A stretch of 64,000 nucleotides of DNA from Enoplolaimus lenunculus. Lineage: Eukaryota; Nematoda; Enoplea; Enoplida; Thoracostomopsidae. Under the pieces are notes generated by a model, which was given only the letters and a program-made list of their open reading frames with translations, made no database searches and was not told the origin of the DNA. Shown here in pieces: positions 36,266 through 47,100 of this stretch (its first letter is position 1; each line of letters starts with the position of its first letter). The position numbers and the translations under genes were made by a program. The stretch lies in assembly GCA_030248215.1 (NCBI GenBank), contig JASANG010003930.1, positions 496,001 through 560,000 on the forward strand. The letters run 5' to 3'.

Positions 36266-36410
36266 CAGACACGTAGCCAGCTCACCGTGATAATATGGGC
36301 GGGCAAAAACTTTTTTTAGGATGGGCATATACCTGGTTGTTCAATGACTTACAAAACAAGGCTGAAAAGTTTCTAGGGGGTGGTCAAAATTTTTCCAGGG
36401 TGTATTTTCC
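36266..36410. mobile_element. GTAGCCAGCTCACC-family MITE copy, right end lost
   Basis: CACGTAGCCAGCTCACCGTG, then the family's GGGCATA...TGACTTACAAA and TTTCTAGGGGG interior. The right terminus is not recognisable. Confidence 0.5.
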
Positions 36411-36701
36411 CAAAAAACATGAGTCATATTTTCCGCACAAAATGAACCATTGCACCTGTGTTGAAACAATTGGAAGTATTTTGTGCTGTATTTAAGATCA
36501 ATTTTTACATATTAAAATGGAGGTTTTTTAAAATACTTAAAAAATATAGCCTTTCCGTTTTGAAGTCGAAATGAGTTAAGTCCAAAAAGCTCAAATTATA
36601 AACATATGGCCTCGTTCTTATACTGTCACTTATAGCAATATTGACGCCAGAAACTTAATAAACCAAGTCCCATGCTGAATAAATCGATCGCGTACCACCC
36701 A

Positions 36702-36950
36702 CACTGTAAATTCCAATCAGTTAATTAATTAACTCAGACGGAAAGTTATTTATTTCTGAGTTAATAACAGAACACAACTCACTTTGAGTTGACTTGATTC
36801 TCACCGTGAGTTGAGTTGACTCTGGATGAGTTGATTAATTAACTCAGAATGAATTGAATCAACTCAAAACTCTGCGTTCTGATAGACCTAACTCAGACTG
36901 AGTGATTCAACTCATTCTGAGCTAAAATCAACTCACTAAAATTTACAGTG
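36702..36950. mobile_element. MITE with CACTGTAAATT ends, filled with AACTCA/TGAGTT
   Basis: 249 bp with inverted ends CACTGTAAATT and AATTTACAGTG. The interior is almost wholly AACTCA and TGAGTT words in both orientations. CACTG...CAGTG ends resemble hAT. Target duplication not clean. Confidence 0.6.
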
Positions 36951-38770
36951 CAGTCCCAAACCAACCTGCTAAACCCGCTGCTCCATAAACGCTTCTGTGA
37001 CTTTCGTCGTCATTTTGCTGAAGGATTTGCTGCTTTGACTAGTAATTGAACCGATACAACGGTATCGGTGAAATCAAGATCTATATTGGCATTTTTGACA
37101 GCGTACTTACAGATGAATTAAGTGGAATTAATTATTGCATAATAGTTAGTATTGAAACCGGCTCAGGCAAAGTTCCGTGGGCCCGGGCGGAAATGTTGGT
37201 CCCGCGGGCTGGGCGCTCAAAATTTCGGCTCGTAAGCCAAAACAAATCGGAGCAGTCATTGCGTCACCCTTTTTTGTATCATGAGCCAATGAACCAGACC
37301 GTTGATTTGATTTTGTATTAAAGATTTAGATACGTGTTTTTGAATCTTAAATTCTTAGCAATCTTCATAGATTGTGCGGTCATGGACTAGCAGGGATTTT
37401 AGAATAAGAAGTTACGTTTTATAAACATTTCGAAGGGAGTGTCTTTATAGTTCTAAACTGAAACCAAGTCTAAAAAAGCTGTCCAAAAGTCTCAAGGCGG
37501 GTTGACACCAGAAATTGCCCTGGCTACACCCTTGGACTTCAGCTTTTGTACACTACATTACAGACAAGCTTAACATAATGTTTGTCTTAGCAACCCAGTC
37601 AACTCAAGTCAGAGGTCGAGTTTAAGTTGTGCCTCTGCAATCCAGAAATGATTTTTGTGCCTTCATCAAAGCGGTCAATGCTTAAGGTCTGGGTCGTTAA
37701 ACAGCAGTATATATTAGCCAAAATTTAATTCAATTCTGGGGAACGTATATACAAGAGCGACACTTCTGTGTAAAATTGCAGAAAATTAGTATATAATGCG
37801 CATGTAAGGAGGATCATACCTGTTTTTCGCTGAAAAGTATGCCCAGTTGCGTACTCATGTTGAAATCATGAACCGCTTTTAAGGCCTGTCTAAAACTTTC
37901 TATAACCGAATCAAACACAACCATTTGAACATTTGGTTTCGTTTTGTAGATTTGTGAACCAATGCACAGATTCATAAAGGGCATTGTATCTAACATATTA
38001 TGTATTGTAGGTATAGATACAATATATACTAAAACAATAACGTAACGGTTCGTTGCAGAAATATGATTTAAGTCAAGATTTTTTATATTTAAGTTTTTCA
38101 ATAGATAAATTTGTTTTCCCAAATTTATAAATCAATAGTTGGTGAATTCTGCCCTAATTTTGAGCTACCAGTGGAAATTTTGTAACTTAAAAATTAGGTG
38201 AGTTTTATGGTGAATCGAAGTTGAACTGTATAGCTTACAAATTTTTACTCAATCTCGCTAATTCACATCCTGATATTTACATTAATCGATAAGAAATTAA
38301 GTAACACAGAATACGAGAACAAAATAATACAGAAACAGAAAATACCAGTAAAGAAAATACAAGTGAAACAATACTTAGGCCAAAGCTAACTTAGAATTAG
38401 ACGAATACAAGAGTTGAGTCTATTTCAAGAAAATACGTTCCGAAAATTAACCACATTTTGTGACTGATCATGACTCAAACTGACTGAATATAAAAGAGAA
38501 AAAAGACACTTAAATAAACTGTGAAAAACCGGTTATTCTGGTTTTTAATATCTTTTAATTTTCTTCAGCGAATCTGGATAACTGGTTAATTTCCTCTTTA
38601 ATTCCTATTAATTAAGATTTTCCTCTTTCAGAGGAAAACTAGTTCTAGGAAGATCTTGATGTAGTCTAGAGAGCGGTTAGCAAATCCAGGAAAGCTAACG
38701 AAAGGGTCTGGGACAAAATGACATAACCAGACGGTTCTGACATACGATCTAAGAACATTCCATATCGACC
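36951..38770. other. Intergenic sequence
   Basis: A GC-richer patch at about 37170-37210 stands out; the rest is featureless AT-rich DNA. Confidence 0.3.
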
Positions 38771-38776
38771 GGCCAG

Positions 38777-39890
38777 AGTGAAAAAGGCTGCGCTCAAAAT
38801 TTCAATTTCCCGGGTAACGTCTGAATTTCCCAAAATCCCCGCTTTCCCGGATAAGACCCTAATTTCCCCACATCAAAATTTTCCAGAGTGAAAATGGTTG
38901 CGCCCAAAATCCCAATTTACCGGATAGCATCCGAATTTCCTAAAATCCCAATTTCCGGGGTAATATCCCAATCCAATTTGCTAAAAAACCCGAGTGAAAA
39001 AGGCTGCGACCAAAATCCCAATTTCCCGATCAATATCTGAATTTCGGAAAATCCCAGTTTCCCACAATCCCGAGCGAAAAAGGCTGCGCGAAAAATCCTA
39101 ACTTTTGGGTAATATCAGAATTTCCTAAATCACAATATTCCAAAATATCTAGCGAAAAAGGCTGCGCCCAAAACCCAATTTCCCGAATAATATCCTAATT
39201 TCCCAAAATCCCAATTTCTCGGGTAATGTCCCAATTTCCCAAAATCCCAAGCAAAACAGGCTGCACAAAAAACCCAATTTTTCGGCTAACGTCCGAATTT
39301 TCCAAATTCCCAATTTCCCGGTAATATCCCAATTTCACAAAATCCCAATTTCTCGGCCCAATTCCCCAAAATCCCAAGCAAAACAGGCTGCACAAAAAAA
39401 CCAATTTTTCGGCTAATGTCCGAATTTCCCAAATTCCCAATTTCCCGGGTAATATCCCAATTTCCCAAAAATCCCAATTTCCCAAAATCCCGAGCGAAAA
39501 AGGCTGCGCTAAAATCCCAATTGCCCGGGTATCCGAATATCCCAAAATCCCAATTTTTCGGGTAATACCGAATTTCCCAAAATCCCAAGTGAAACGGGCT
39601 GCACCCAAAAACTCAATTTTCCGGCTAATATGCCAAATTCCAAAAACACCAAATTCCCAAAATCCCGAGCGAAAAATGCTGCACCCAAAATCTCAATTTC
39701 CTGGCTAAAATAACCGAATTTCCCAAAATTCCAATTTCCAGGTGTAATATCCAAATTTTCCAAAATCTTAATTTCCCAAAACCCCGAGCGGGAAAGGCTA
39801 CGCCCAAAATCCCAATTTTCTGGCTAATATCCGAATTTCCCAAAAACCCAGTTTGCCGGGTATTATCCGCGGAATTTGGGAGGGATCTCT
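38777..39890. repeat. Degenerate minisatellite, about 11 units of 80-130 bp
   Basis: Each unit starts with a variant of GAGCGAAAAAGGCTGCGC and continues with alternating CCCAATTTCCCGGGTAA and TATCCGAATTTCCCAAAAT blocks. Unit starts lie near 38777, 38885, 38993, 39072, 39152, 39249, 39377, 39493, 39587, 39666 and 39785. The minus strand is open in several frames over hundreds of bases only because the array is repetitive and stop-poor; codon content and overlapping frames argue against a gene. Confidence 0.85.
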
Positions 39891-40820
39891 TCAGTATATG
39901 GGCCACGGCGAGTATAGCGCAACCCTTAACATCCCAAACAAGACAGTTGACGATTAAAACCCCGTGGCTACGCCCCTGTTTATTATGTATAGTCAGCTGC
40001 CCATCTTAAGTTCGAATTCGACACGTCGTCAATGTCAAATTTATGTTCCTGCAACCAGCTTCTACCAACAGGCAAGTTCCTAACTGTAAAGCATAGTTAA
40101 TAGGCGGGATACTTGACTTTAGTCGACGTAGACTTAAAGTCGAAATCAAATTTCAGGTGTGCAGTTGATTTAAAGTTTAAAATTCAGACATTTTGACAAG
40201 AGAACAGTTCCAATTCCTGTATTCATCCCACAACAAATCAGAACTAGAAGTTTTAATTGAATTAGAGTAGTGTATGTCTGCCACCATCAGCTTTACTGGT
40301 AAGCTAAAAACTTATTGAGGACCTTTGTCTTAGGTCAAATCCGGACCTAAGTCCAATTTCGATTTAAGTCATATTTCTACAACCTAGCCTATATTGACAG
40401 CAGCCGATGATGTTATTGTGGTTCTCGACTTTGGCTATGCAGTGAGATAAATAACTTCACTAGAAAAGCTACATTTATTGAAACATAGACATTTATTTTT
40501 AAGATTGTTCCCTGATTGAAGTCAAAAATTGATTTGAGCCAGAAGAAAAGGTTTAGATGCAATGTGGTTTAAAATTCCTCTTTGCAACCTTTAACAAAGT
40601 ATATTTAGCAGCTTTGGCTCCCAAGCGCGGCACGGAATTAGCTAGGTTTTAGGATCGGACGGAAAGCTGTTAACTTATTGACCACAAAACGTTTACAGTA
40701 GTCATATTTTAGCATACGTTAGTCTGCAACGTATATACATATGTATGTGTTATGTGCATAATGCATGTGTATGTATTAACTATTATAATGAAAATAAATT
40801 TTAGTCCAGTCAATAAAGTG
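39891..40820. other. Intergenic sequence
   Basis: Starts with a lone GTGGCTACGCCCCTG end at 39965. Nothing else recognised. Confidence 0.3.
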
Positions 40821-40824
40821 CCGC

Positions 40825-41052
40825 TGAAAATTGCACACAGAACTTGCGTTTTTTCATTAGCAATGAGAAAGTGGCTGCAATAAATTCAGTGAAATTGCAT
40901 GGTTATTCACACATGGGAACTAAATTCCTAGCTTAATTTTTACTGAATTACTTGCAGCTGCAAGTTTTGCGAACGGGATTTTGGGCAAAACTTGCAAGTG
41001 CTAGTTGCAGCTGCAAGTTCTCGCTGCAAAAGCTTGCACGTGTGAATAGGGC
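40825..41052. mobile_element. piggyBac-type MITE, 5'-truncated copy
   Basis: Shares GAAATTGCATGGTTATTCAC and the CTTGCAAGTGCAAGTTGCAG region with the 8416 copy, and ends CGTGTGAATAGGGC followed by TTAA at 41053-41056. The first ~30 bp are missing. Confidence 0.7.
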
Positions 41053-41479
41053 TTAAATTTTATAATACTCAATTCGGTATATAATTTTGACTAGATGTAT
41101 TACTCTTATGATATTTTAGCCCGGCCCAGTGGCAGGTTTTCAATCGTTTGGTGAGTAATGTGGATTCAACGCTGTACACCAAGATGGCAACTGGAACTGA
41201 TATTTTCCGGAACAGGAAGGGGAATTGCAAAATTCCACGAATAGGATCCGGAATTCAAATTAATGAATTATGCACTTTAATGAAAATAGGAATCAGCAAA
41301 ATAGCCTGAATTGTATGTAAACAAAATAGCACATAGAGATACCAAGATCGTCCACAGTCCGACCAAAAGTACCACTTCCGGTTTAGGTTTTGCAGGTTCT
41401 TGTTTTATTTAGCCACGCAAAAATATCTTAATCAGGCCCCAGTTTACATGTCAACACACTGTTGGAATTACACGGTCTG

Positions 41480-41730
41480 TACGACCCCTGTTTGAAATTT
41501 TGACCCCAAAGTTAAGGACCACGCCAAGAATCAACCTCGGCGCTCGGCCCTCTAAACTTTCCAGCCGCAACATTAACATTACCCACTCAGAAATTTCTCA
41601 CGGTTGCGAACCGGCAATCCTGCTGATGCCCCCAATCCGTCGTGACCAAGCGAATGCCAGAGTCCAGACCCCGGTGAAAAATCCGGCCCCGAGGCGCGAG
41701 GCATTCCTAATACCACGAACGGTTCACATG
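41480..41730 (+). other. GC-rich island with a 90-codon open frame
   Basis: Roughly half G+C in a window that is otherwise about one-third. The plus strand has an open frame from 41500 to 41769 (MTPKLRTTPRINLG..., ending VDSCKL). Its composition differs from its surroundings and it has no defined ends. It could be a diverged exon, part of a foreign or repeated element, or a regulatory island; I recognise no domain. Confidence 0.3.
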
Positions 41731-42138
41731 AATGAAAGTTTATATTTTGTCGATTCTTGCAAACTTTAGTGTGTTTAGGCTGGCTGCAACGTCGGGACGG
41801 CTAATGAAAAAGAATCAAATACAGATGGTTGATATCGTGAAAACATGGTACTTGGATCATTCACTTATTTATTTACTCATTCATTGACACACTAGTGTTT
41901 AACACTTGATATTAAATATGGATCTTGTTAGAAATTATGAATACAAATTTTTTGTTGATTTCGTTATTTTTCGTTAGCGTTTGTGGTTAATCTAGAAGAC
42001 TGCATGATTCATCCGGTATTGTTAAACATAAAATTGAAATGCGCGGTATTGTTGTTTTTCAGTTTGAATTTGGATTTGTGTCTGCACAAATTCGAACAAA
42101 GACGTGTAGTGCTTGCTACGTTTATAATACATTAGGGT

Positions 42139-42506
42139 TAGGGATCTGTCGAGTAATATTGGCGTAAGCATCGGTAGTATCGGCACATTCTGTAACTATT
42201 GGCATCGACTGCAAAAAACGTCGTTTATTTGTCGATGATGCCTTTGGAGCTTAACCGTGAGCTGGAATGCTATTACTTTCACTTGTCGGCGCGTGGCTTG
42301 GTCGTGTATCTCATGAAAATTATAATCGTTTATGGTGTTTAGTGTTAGGTCTTAGCGTTTACAATGATTGTATGTAATGCATGTAGTACCGTAAACTAAG
42401 CATCGTGTGCTAAAATTGACATCGGCAAAATTTCAAATTGAGAATGGTCATGGACAAAAATTTTGGTATCGGGCAAAAATTTTGGTATCGGATCGGCACA
42501 TCACTA
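42139..42506. mobile_element. GGGATGTGCCGAT-family MITE
   Basis: Left TAGGGATCTGTCGAGTAATA and right GTATCGGATCGGCACATCACTA are inverse copies of the consensus TAGGGATGTGCCGAT. The interior shares AATGCTATTACTTTCAC with the copies at 47.6 and 49.85 kb. Confidence 0.6.
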
Positions 42507-43877
42507 ATATGTAACGAAAGCGTACGAGTCAGGGTAGCAACAAATGTTCAGATACGGCAAAAATTTGTGATTCGGATTTTGTTCGGCAATATGTTTTTTA
42601 GTTTTAAACAGTAAAAATTTTAAATAGCTGGTTAGTTAATAAAGATTTTTGTATCAGGACTCAAATCTCAAAACTGAGGCGGGGCAGGAAATATATTAAT
42701 GTAACGTTTAAAAGTTATGCGGCTCGCATTGCGTTGATATTCTGAAACAAATTATATAGAGATATATAACTAAAATTTGCCAGATGCAGGATTCGGATTC
42801 GGCAAGTTAGCAATGGATTCGGTTTCGGTCACATCGTGGATTCGATGCCATCCTGTTACGACTTCATTTGTAGTTAATTTCTGTTTTGTAGTGCGGAGAT
42901 TTTGGAGCACATTTTGAATGCTGGTACAATGCATGGACCTACTAGACAACGTACTATACCATTTTCGCTCTATCTGTCGAGTCAATTGATGTATGGCACA
43001 GTATTCGTATATCAGAAGAAAGTTCAGTATATTATGGGTACGCGCGATGAGGGATCAAAATCATGTCTCGATTAGCAGGCTTCTTTAAGGTGAAACTACA
43101 TGCACCTGGTATTACACTCTGACCCCGTATATAACTTCAGGGGGTCGACAAATCGTGTTTTGGATCAAGTGCATATTAAGTTTATGTTTCGTTGTTTCTA
43201 GAAATGTGATTTTTAAAAAGTTTTAATAGCTCGCTGATTTAAACATCTTTTATAGGCTCTGTAAGGTTGCAGTTGTACGATGTTCCTAAGCTATTGTTCA
43301 AACCTGATAAATAGGTGTGGTTGATGAACCGCAGTTAGCGAAGTGTGGTTCCTCCAGCTGGAACGTTCCGTGGGTTTTGAAATTTTTTGTGGTGCTTGGC
43401 TCTGATTTTATGACTATTCCCCAAGTAATTCTCAGCGTCAAGTCTCAAATTTGTTTTATTTTATAATCGTTGTTTAAAGGTATAACTGATTTTTTAATTC
43501 ATTTTCCAACGGACTCGTTACAACATAAAGCTGTGCCTGTATGCCCCAAAATAGGGAAAGTGCACTACAGTACAAAGGGACAAAAAAATCAGTCTATGTG
43601 TTTCTCCAAGATTTAAAATATGTACCTCAAACTGTAAGCAGTATGTTTTCGGAAGATGATAACTTTTGTGTTTCATCGAAATTTTTTGGTCCATCTCTTG
43701 TTAAGTCGGTTTAAAATTGTACTAAGTACGTATATATAAAATAAAAACTAATGAAGACTGGAACATAAAGCATTCATGTGAGATGTGCTTAAAGTGGAAA
43801 AGTCCCGTTTCCTCTTTCGGCCTTTAGCAAATGATCATTCCGTCCCATCCATAGTGTCTAATTGTGCATTTTCTTAG
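42507..43877. other. Sequence upstream of the plus-strand gene's first recognised exon
   Basis: No convincing exon found, although the phase of the 43878 exon requires at least one coding exon further upstream. Confidence 0.35.
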
Positions 43878-44134
43878 ATGACTATAAACAAATGGTGGTT
43901 CACCTAAGTCGTCAACAAGCAGTGCTAGTCTCGGCAATACCACTTGATGAAATCACAACACAACAGTTAAAGACTGGTTATCTTCGTGATGGAACTGACG
44001 CTATTGATCTTGCGCCTGCAAGTAAACCCCGCTCTATTTCGAAACGTCGTATTACCGACACGCAATTCGTACATGATGTCGATTTTGATCTACTTTCTGC
44101 TACCGACCAGCAAGTGTACTTTGATCCTGATGTG
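43878..44134 (+). CDS. Plus-strand gene, exon A
   Basis: Acceptor CATTTTCTTAG. Codes DDYKQMVVHLSRQQAVLVSA... to QQVYFDPDV; the 85 codons have no low-complexity bias. Donor GATGTG|GTTAGT is weak. Sequence just beyond is an ATATCCGG-type repeat, which supports the exon ending here. Confidence 0.6.
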
Positions 44135-47100
44135 GTTAGTCTAGGGATCGACCAGATATCCAGTTCCGGCTTAATATCCGGCAAAAAATTGACATCCGCA
44201 TGCGTTTCGGTATACGGTATAAACCTACCGGATACCGGATATTTGCGGTTGCGCTTCCGAATATCGTAAAACTGTTTTTTACATAATATGAAAAACTAGA
44301 TATTTTGCAGCGCATGCAATTCCTGGCAAGTCCAGAGTGGACACCCAAGCCAAAAATTAATCTTAAACACACAAATACATATTTTTGCACGACTCAAATA
44401 CAGGGATGGGTTTTCTCGGGATTTGGCTTGTGTCGGTCTTGCTTTTTTGCTTTTCTTGAGTCTATATTGTTTGCAAATTGAGACGAAACAGGTGAAAAAG
44501 CTATAAACAAATGCTATTAGCAAAGCTAGTTTGAGTTAGTTTACGTTTCAGCTTAGGCTATGGGGTTTGGAAGTATACACGTAAATAAAATTGTACAGAA
44601 CAAGCAAAGTGAATGAGCAGTTTGCAGAATTAATCATTGAGTAATGTTTTCATTTATATTGGAACTGACGGTTGCATATATTCCGCTTAAGTTCATTTTC
44701 ATATGTGCGTAACTGTGTTATAATTGGAGCTGGAGATAGTTCCCTTGTTTCACCAATCCTATGTGATGAATATAGCTGGCTTTTCCACAGCTTGAAAATT
44801 TCCGCCGGGGGCGTTTCCTGGGGGGCAGCTAATTTTGCTGGGGGCAGTTTTCCTGGGGGGCCCCAGATGATCTGGGGGGTCCTGGGGGTCAGGCTCAAAA
44901 TTTTGCAAGCCGACTTTTTGGACCATTTTATATTCTAGATCGTATTTCCAACTCAACTGAAGAACACTCATCGCTCAACATGACAAAAATTCCCCGCAAA
45001 CGCTAATAACAATAATTTTAACTAATATTACTGACAACTTTACCAGAAGTTGAAAGAAGCACAATTATATAAAATATAGATAATCTATAATTGAAACTGT
45101 GATTAACATATATTTTATATATTAGTCACAGCTTCAGTTTATCATAAGGCTCAGGCGGGTTGAACTTGTTGCTGCAAGGTACTTTTGAATGCTGTATGCC
45201 CTGAAACGGTCTTTATATAATTGTGCTTTTTTCAGTTCATTATTGAATTGTACTAGTTACTACCGGTATTTGTAACGCTATTAAAAAATTATGAGTACTC
45301 AGCGTAATATAAAATCACATTTTGCCGAATGTCCGCCTCAAAAAAGTCCAGGTCTTTTTGTTTTAACATTGAAAATTTTTGGCTTAGAAAAGTCCTGGGG
45401 TCTCCCCAGCAAAAAATTTGCTGGGGGGCATTTTGCTGGGGGGCGGCCGAAAATTTGCCGGGGGGCCTTTCCTGGGGGCGGCAAAATTTTCGCCGGGGGG
45501 GAAATGAAAATTTCGAAAAGTGCTGGGCCCCCCGCCCCCCCCCACCGCTGTGGAGAAGCCAGATATTTGCAGACAATACATATGACTTAGGTTGGTTTTA
45601 TTGTAACTACAATGAGTAAAAATGTTCAGGTAGTAATAGACAGTGTACATGTCGTAGCCCAAACCGTAATTTAGCTCAATTTCGAGTCGGGCTGATCTAG
45701 GGCGTAATTACGACATGGACTAGACCACAGCATATGAATACTCTTTCCTGATTGGCTAAGTGATCACCGCCAGTTGGTTACCGAACAGTTTGTTTTTCTG
45801 AGCAAAGTAAATCAAGCTGGTTTAAGACTATCAAGTAGCAAGCCAGAAAACGCACAGTTTAATCAGACATGATTCCGCCTTGGGCTAGCCCAAGTTGTAA
45901 TTCCGCTTTGGACTAGCCCAATTCGGAATTGGACTGAATTACGACTTGGGCTACGATATATTAACGCGTTTTGAGAACGAATCTTTGTGTAACTCAGGGT
46001 GCAAATTTTGTGACTATAAGGTTAAATTGTATTTAGAGTTGCATCCGGGTCCGGATATTCCAGTTATTCCGGGTATTTTCGCCGAAAAATTTGCGGGTCT
46101 GGGTTTTCGCTTCAAGAAATTCTGGGTCCGGGTTTTTGCAACAAATCATTCCGGGTCCCGATATTACAAAAATACCCGGAATAAAATTTATTAGCTTAGT
46201 GATTTTAACATCCTGCGCCTGCATTCTGAATATTAACTGTATCGTACCTTGGAATGGACATGACATGTCTCATTTTAAGTCATTAATTCGACATTTTACT
46301 TACGCTTAGTATCTTTGATGTAAGTCAAAGATTGCTTGGTAAATGATTGCTACAATGTTCAGGAACCTGTTGAGAACGTTAGGCTCTAGCCTTAGCTGTT
46401 TAAAAAACGAGGATCATGTGCAGTTTGAAAATAAATCCGGGTACGGTTTTGCATTTAATTCCTGGTTGGGGGTTTTCTTCCTGAAAAATGCGGGTCCGGG
46501 TTTTTGTTTTTCTTCCAGAAAAATCCGGGTCCGGGTTTTTCTCCAGAAAAATCCGGATCCGGGTTTTTCTTCCAGAAAAATCCAGGTCTAGGTACGTTTT
46601 TATTTTTAAATGTTGCAACTCTACTTTTATTAACAAGTATAATATAGATTTTGGGTGTCTTTTTGGCTGTTAACAGTTCTCAAAAACGTGCATGAACAAA
46701 TTGGCAGTTTTTTTCTGTTTCTGTAGAACTATATAATTGCAATCAATCATTGTTATTTTCGAAATAAACCGATAGTTTTTTATGTTTGGATGTTGGGATC
46801 GAGTCGAGAGAATTTTTATACAATATACCACATCACGCAGAATTAAAATTAAAATGCCAAATTTTTGATTCCGATTGTTTGTTCAATCGGAATCAGAATT
46901 AGAGCTCGTTTTGAATTGGAATTCAAATCGGATTTGAAATTCCAATCGCACCCTGCACGTGAACATGACTAGTAATTTAATAATATAATGTATCGTTATT
47001 GCAGGAATATTGGACCATGCATTCAATATTGTCTCCAGGATTGCCAAGTAAGTAGCTCACTCTGCCGGCTTTCTAGCAATTTGTGGACATCGTCGTAGGC

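Noticed and set aside
39195-39906. Several overlapping minus-strand frames with GFWEIR/NWDFG motifs
   Set aside because: By-product of the degenerate minisatellite; the same peptide words appear in multiple frames.
45289-45662. Pro/Gly-rich frames on both strands near 45.3-45.6 and 51.7-52.0 kb
   Set aside because: They lie in the G-run ends of the twin MITEs and follow the repeat, not a gene.
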